This document shows, piece by piece, positions 33,781 to 33,784 of a stretch of DNA of 33,784 bases (its first letter is position 1; each line of letters begins with the position of its first letter). This DNA is from an uncultured Algibacter sp. Its GTDB lineage: Bacteria > Bacteroidota > Bacteroidia > Flavobacteriales > Flavobacteriaceae. The stretch is taken from contig NZ_CAJQQI010000193.1 of the NCBI RefSeq assembly GCF_905480415.1, positions 1 to 33,784 of the forward strand. The letters run 5' to 3'. The position numbers and the translations under genes were made by a program. The notes beneath the pieces are model-generated. The model was not told where the DNA came from. It did not search any database and was given only the letters and a program-made list of their open reading frames with translations.

Positions 33781-33784
33781 CTAT

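Noticed and set aside
1-33784. Prophage, CRISPR array, insertion sequence, tRNA or rRNA.
   Set aside because: No transposase, integrase or Cas motifs, no regularly spaced repeats and no tRNA-like cloverleaf were seen on either strand; the holin-4 family protein at 22120-22467 has no phage neighbours.

Overview
The window is about 33.8 kb of AT-rich chromosome from a member of Bacteroidota, most likely a marine-type Flavobacteriaceae. The reasons are: the TTTG-N19-TAnnTTTG promoter before tig; the near absence of Shine-Dalgarno sequences; PorP/SprF-type and OmpA/PD40 envelope proteins; a HPPK-deoxynucleoside kinase fusion; and a nadK-DUF6089-uppS-bamA-ompH-ompH-murI gene order that I associate with this class. 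No tRNA, rRNA, CRISPR array, prophage or insertion sequence was found. The region is mainly core genome, and no gap without a gene exceeds about 300 bases.

Layout. (1) 1-5306, plus strand: a MacAB-TolC-like efflux operon (two FtsX/MacB permeases, the first cut by the window edge, then an HlyD/MacA adaptor and a TolC-like channel), with tsaB attached one base downstream. (2) 5363-9994, minus strand: an MscS channel, a DUF1304 membrane protein coupled to a thioredoxin-domain lipoprotein (DUF255/YyaL), a dodecin gene broken by an in-frame TAG, and a NifU-like protein with a duplicated N-terminal domain. (3) 10170-11916, plus strand: a PorP/SprF-like protein and a gamma-carbonic-anhydrase-like hexapeptide protein, followed by a short tract with repeat-like palindromes. 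(4) 12115-20535, minus strand: an envelope biogenesis block (murI, two OmpH/Skp-like chaperones, bamA, uppS, a DUF6089 protein, nadK, a CBS-domain protein). (5) 20624-25998, plus strand: pdxJ, an alpha/beta hydrolase, a small holin-4 family membrane protein, then tig, clpP and clpX. (6) 26243-33780, mixed strands: an OmpA/PD40 protein, a GH3-family protein, a DUF2797 protein, rpsU, a decayed AsmA remnant, a YhhQ queuosine-precursor transporter, the folK-kinase fusion, and a SAM methyltransferase.

How the genes fit together. Block 4 combines peptidoglycan precursor supply (MurI), the undecaprenyl carrier (UppS), outer-membrane protein insertion (BamA) and periplasmic chaperoning (OmpH pair). 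Block 5 puts nascent-chain folding (trigger factor) beside the ClpXP protease. The MacAB-TolC genes form a complete tripartite pump apart from an ATPase expected just upstream of the window.

No convincing new multi-gene system was found. The observations most worth checking are the dodecin gene whose conserved tryptophan codon is TAG with the rest of the frame intact; the asmA remnant fused onto the 3' end of yhhQ; a perfect inverted repeat interleaved with the tig promoter; and an rpsU gene with no visible Shine-Dalgarno sequence.
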